From the NCBI GenBank assembly GCA_927798505.1, contig CAKMNE010000073.1, positions 1 to 7,394 of the forward strand: a stretch of 7,394 nucleotides of DNA. The letters are read 5' to 3'. Below, piece by piece: positions 6,123 to 7,394 of this stretch. Each line of letters opens with the position of its first letter. Within the stretch, counting starts at the first letter, position 1. The position numbers and the translations under genes are program-made. Source of the stretch: an uncultured Bacteroidales bacterium (GTDB lineage Bacteria; Bacteroidota; Bacteroidia; Bacteroidales; UBA932). The notes beneath the pieces were generated by a model. It saw only the letters and a list, made by a program, of their open reading frames with translations, ran no database searches and was not told the DNA's origin.

Positions 6123-7394
6123 TTATAAAGTTATTGCGTACTTGTTGGATTTGCGCGCATTAACCTTGGTAAGCTCTGCAGAAATCTTTTTCTTGGCAGC
6201 AACTGCAGTGGAAGCGACGCCCTTTTCAGGAGCAACGACTCCCCTTGCGTGAATCTTGAGCTTGTGAGGCTCGCCGTATGGATAGTCATCGGTAAACTCA
6301 CCTTTGAAGAGCAGTCCGTCGCCATCAGCAGTAACGGTAAGGGTACCGCCCTGCAGGGCAAAATAACCGTCATCAAGGGCATAGTATCCTGCAAAACTGT
6401 AGAATTTGCTGTTATATGCATCTATGGTTCCCGGAGTGAAATTCTGCTCTGAAACAGGCTCCACAGTGAATGTTCCTATGAAATCATTCGTTGCTGAGCT
6501 GAGCAAAAGCATACCTACAGTACCATCGGCAACTGCGGAGGATCCAATCTGAGGATTTCCGTCGGCAAATTCTACCAGCATCTGATATGTCTCGATGCCT
6601 TCGCTGATGAAATACTGACCGAGCTCCTGATATATGCAGGTGTCAAAGGCGACTTCGTGGTCTGTGGTGACAGTCGAGTTATAGGAATGGTCGGAAAGAA
6701 AGATTCTGGACTTGTTCATATCCCACTTTACCTTGTGAATCCTTCCGAGATCATCCGTAAGGGTAAAGGAGAATACTCCGTCCTTGACTGCAATTTCGCC
6801 ATCGGCGATGCTGACATAATCTCCCAGAACAACGTCGGCAATCTCAGAGTTGGAATTGAAAGTGAAGCCCTCCAAAGAATCGTTGAAGGTGTAAACCCCC
6901 TCAGGGATTCCGTCTGCCTGAACCTTGAATAAGTCATACTCGGCAGGAAGACTGACGTCGAGGGCATAGAGCATTGCATTGTCTCCGTCATTCATATAGT
7001 CCTCGTTGTATACGTTGAAAACCCAGTTGACAGTGCCGACTCCGTAGTAATCAGCGAAATAGGAAGCAGCAATGCCATAGACATAATCTGTCACACCTGC
7101 CTCCTGGGAAACTCTTACATAGGCCTCACCCTCGGATGAGCTGACCTTTACCCTGGACTCACGTGCAAAGCCTTCGTTTGCTGCAACCTCAAGGGTAACG
7201 GTATTCTCGACCACAGCCTTTGTGCTGACAACGCTGATCCAGTTATCCATAGGAGTAACCTCGTAATCTACGTTTCCGGTAACGGTGAAAGTCAGCTGAC
7301 CACCCTCGGAGCCGATGCTGAGCGGGGTATTGGCAACACCGAACACATTGTTCTGGGCCTGAGATACAAGCACGCTGAAGCAGTGATCTGCGTC
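6123..7394 (-). CDS. Paralog D: BACON-domain protein with the same unnamed C-terminal domain, 5' end missing
   Basis: The frame is open from the right edge (the first full codon is at 7394-7392) to the TAA at 6123-6125, giving 423 visible residues. The first visible residues, DADHCFSVLVSQ, align with the end of BACON-like domain 1 in A, B and C, so the true start, presumably with a lipoprotein signal, lies outside the window; a GTG at 7373-7371 is inside that domain and is not the start. BACON-like domain 2 covers about 16-100 ('GGQLTFTVTGNVDYEV'). The C-terminal region follows with 'HKVKW', 'FDTC' (Cys253 of the visible part), 'GQYF', 'TYQMLVEF', 'GGTLTVT' and 'DDYPYGEPHKLKIHARG'. The tail after HARG is 38 residues, Ala-rich then Lys-rich (AAKKK). 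It is separated from A by a strong terminator, so it is probably transcribed separately. Confidence 0.9.
   Translation of the reverse strand, partial: DADHCFSVLVSQAQNNVFGVANTPLSIGSEGGQLTFTVTGNVDYEVTPMDNWISVVSTKAVVENTVTLEVAANEGFARESRVKVSSSEGEAYVRVSQEAGVTDYVYGIAASYFADYYGVGTVNWVFNVYNEDYMNDGDNAMLYALDVSLPAEYDLFKVQADGIPEGVYTFNDSLEGFTFNSNSEIADVVLGDYVSIADGEIAVKDGVFSFTLTDDLGRIHKVKWDMNKSRIFLSDHSYNSTVTTDHEVAFDTCIYQELGQYFISEGIETYQMLVEFADGNPQIGSSAVADGTVGMLLLSSATNDFIGTFTVEPVSEQNFTPGTIDAYNSKFYSFAGYYALDDGYFALQGGTLTVTADGDGLLFKGEFTDDYPYGEPHKLKIHARGVVAPEKGVASTAVAAKKKISAELTKVNARKSNKYAITL
6225..6278 (-). repeat. 54-base near-identical block, copy in paralog D
   Basis: This is the partner of 1531-1584, in the corresponding position at the 3' end of gene D. 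It encodes the same YGEPHKLKIHARG signature and the first residues of the variable tail. Confidence 0.75.

Larger units (their letters stand above)
1453..7394 (-). repeat. Tandem array of four paralogous lipoprotein genes (D-A-B-C)
   Basis: Four consecutive same-strand genes share one domain plan and collinear motifs throughout: tandem BACON-like domains, an aromatic YYY/YF cluster, an HKxxW motif, FxxC, GQY, TYQ, the sequence PGTxD or AGTxD followed by NS, GGTxTxT, and DDYxYGxPH...HARG. This pattern indicates serial gene duplication followed by divergence. The unit is about 1.5 kb. The array may continue to the right of the window. Confidence 0.85.

Noticed and set aside
7371..7373. GTG as a start codon for paralog D, giving a 416-residue protein
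   Set aside because: The frame stays open to the right edge and the upstream residues (DADHCFS) align with the end of BACON-like domain 1 in the other copies. The gene is simply cut by the window.
1453..7394. Polysaccharide utilisation locus
   Set aside because: BACON domains suggest glycan binding, but no SusC, SusD, glycoside hydrolase, ECF sigma/anti-sigma or hybrid two-component gene is in the window.

Overview
The window looks like chromosomal DNA from a member of the Bacteroidota, most probably order Bacteroidales. Four things point there: tandem BACON-type domains on lipoproteins, TATATTTG elements matching the Bacteroidota -7 promoter consensus (TAnnTTTG), start codons without clear Shine-Dalgarno sequences, and a DUF6029-like outer-membrane protein gene directly after a short TlpA-type thioredoxin gene. 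All six genes are on the minus strand, so transcription runs from high to low coordinates. I see no RNA genes, insertion sequences, CRISPR arrays or attachment sites.

In transcription order (right to left) there are four tandem paralogous genes. D (7394-6123) has its 5' end outside the window. A (6043-4559), B (4559-3012) and C (3012-1453) are complete. A, B and C each encode a lipoprotein signal peptide, two BACON-like beta-sandwich domains and a conserved C-terminal region of about 280 residues ending in a DDYxYGxPH...HARG motif. I cannot assign that C-terminal region to a named family. D shows the end of its first BACON-like domain, the second one and the same C-terminal region. A strong hairpin terminator follows D and is followed at once by a promoter-like element for A. 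A/B and B/C are each joined by a one-base TAATG stop/start overlap, so A-B-C looks like one translationally coupled operon.

Twenty bases after C comes a short secreted TlpA-like thioredoxin (1432-977). It overlaps by ATGA with the start of a DUF6029-like beta-rich outer-membrane protein that runs off the left edge (980-1). No terminator separates C from the thioredoxin gene, although a TATATTTG element lies in the gap. The last two genes may therefore be read both from the A-B-C transcript and from their own promoter.

The four lipoproteins are probably displayed on the outer membrane, perhaps binding glycans or mucin-like ligands through the BACON domains, but nothing here proves a ligand. 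There is no SusC/SusD pair or glycoside hydrolase in view, so I do not call this a polysaccharide utilisation locus. The most notable points are the paralog array, its unnamed C-terminal domain that appears internally duplicated, and a single cysteine conserved in all four copies next to a TlpA-type thiol protein. The only stretch between genes longer than 20 bases is 6044-6122, which holds the terminator and promoter.
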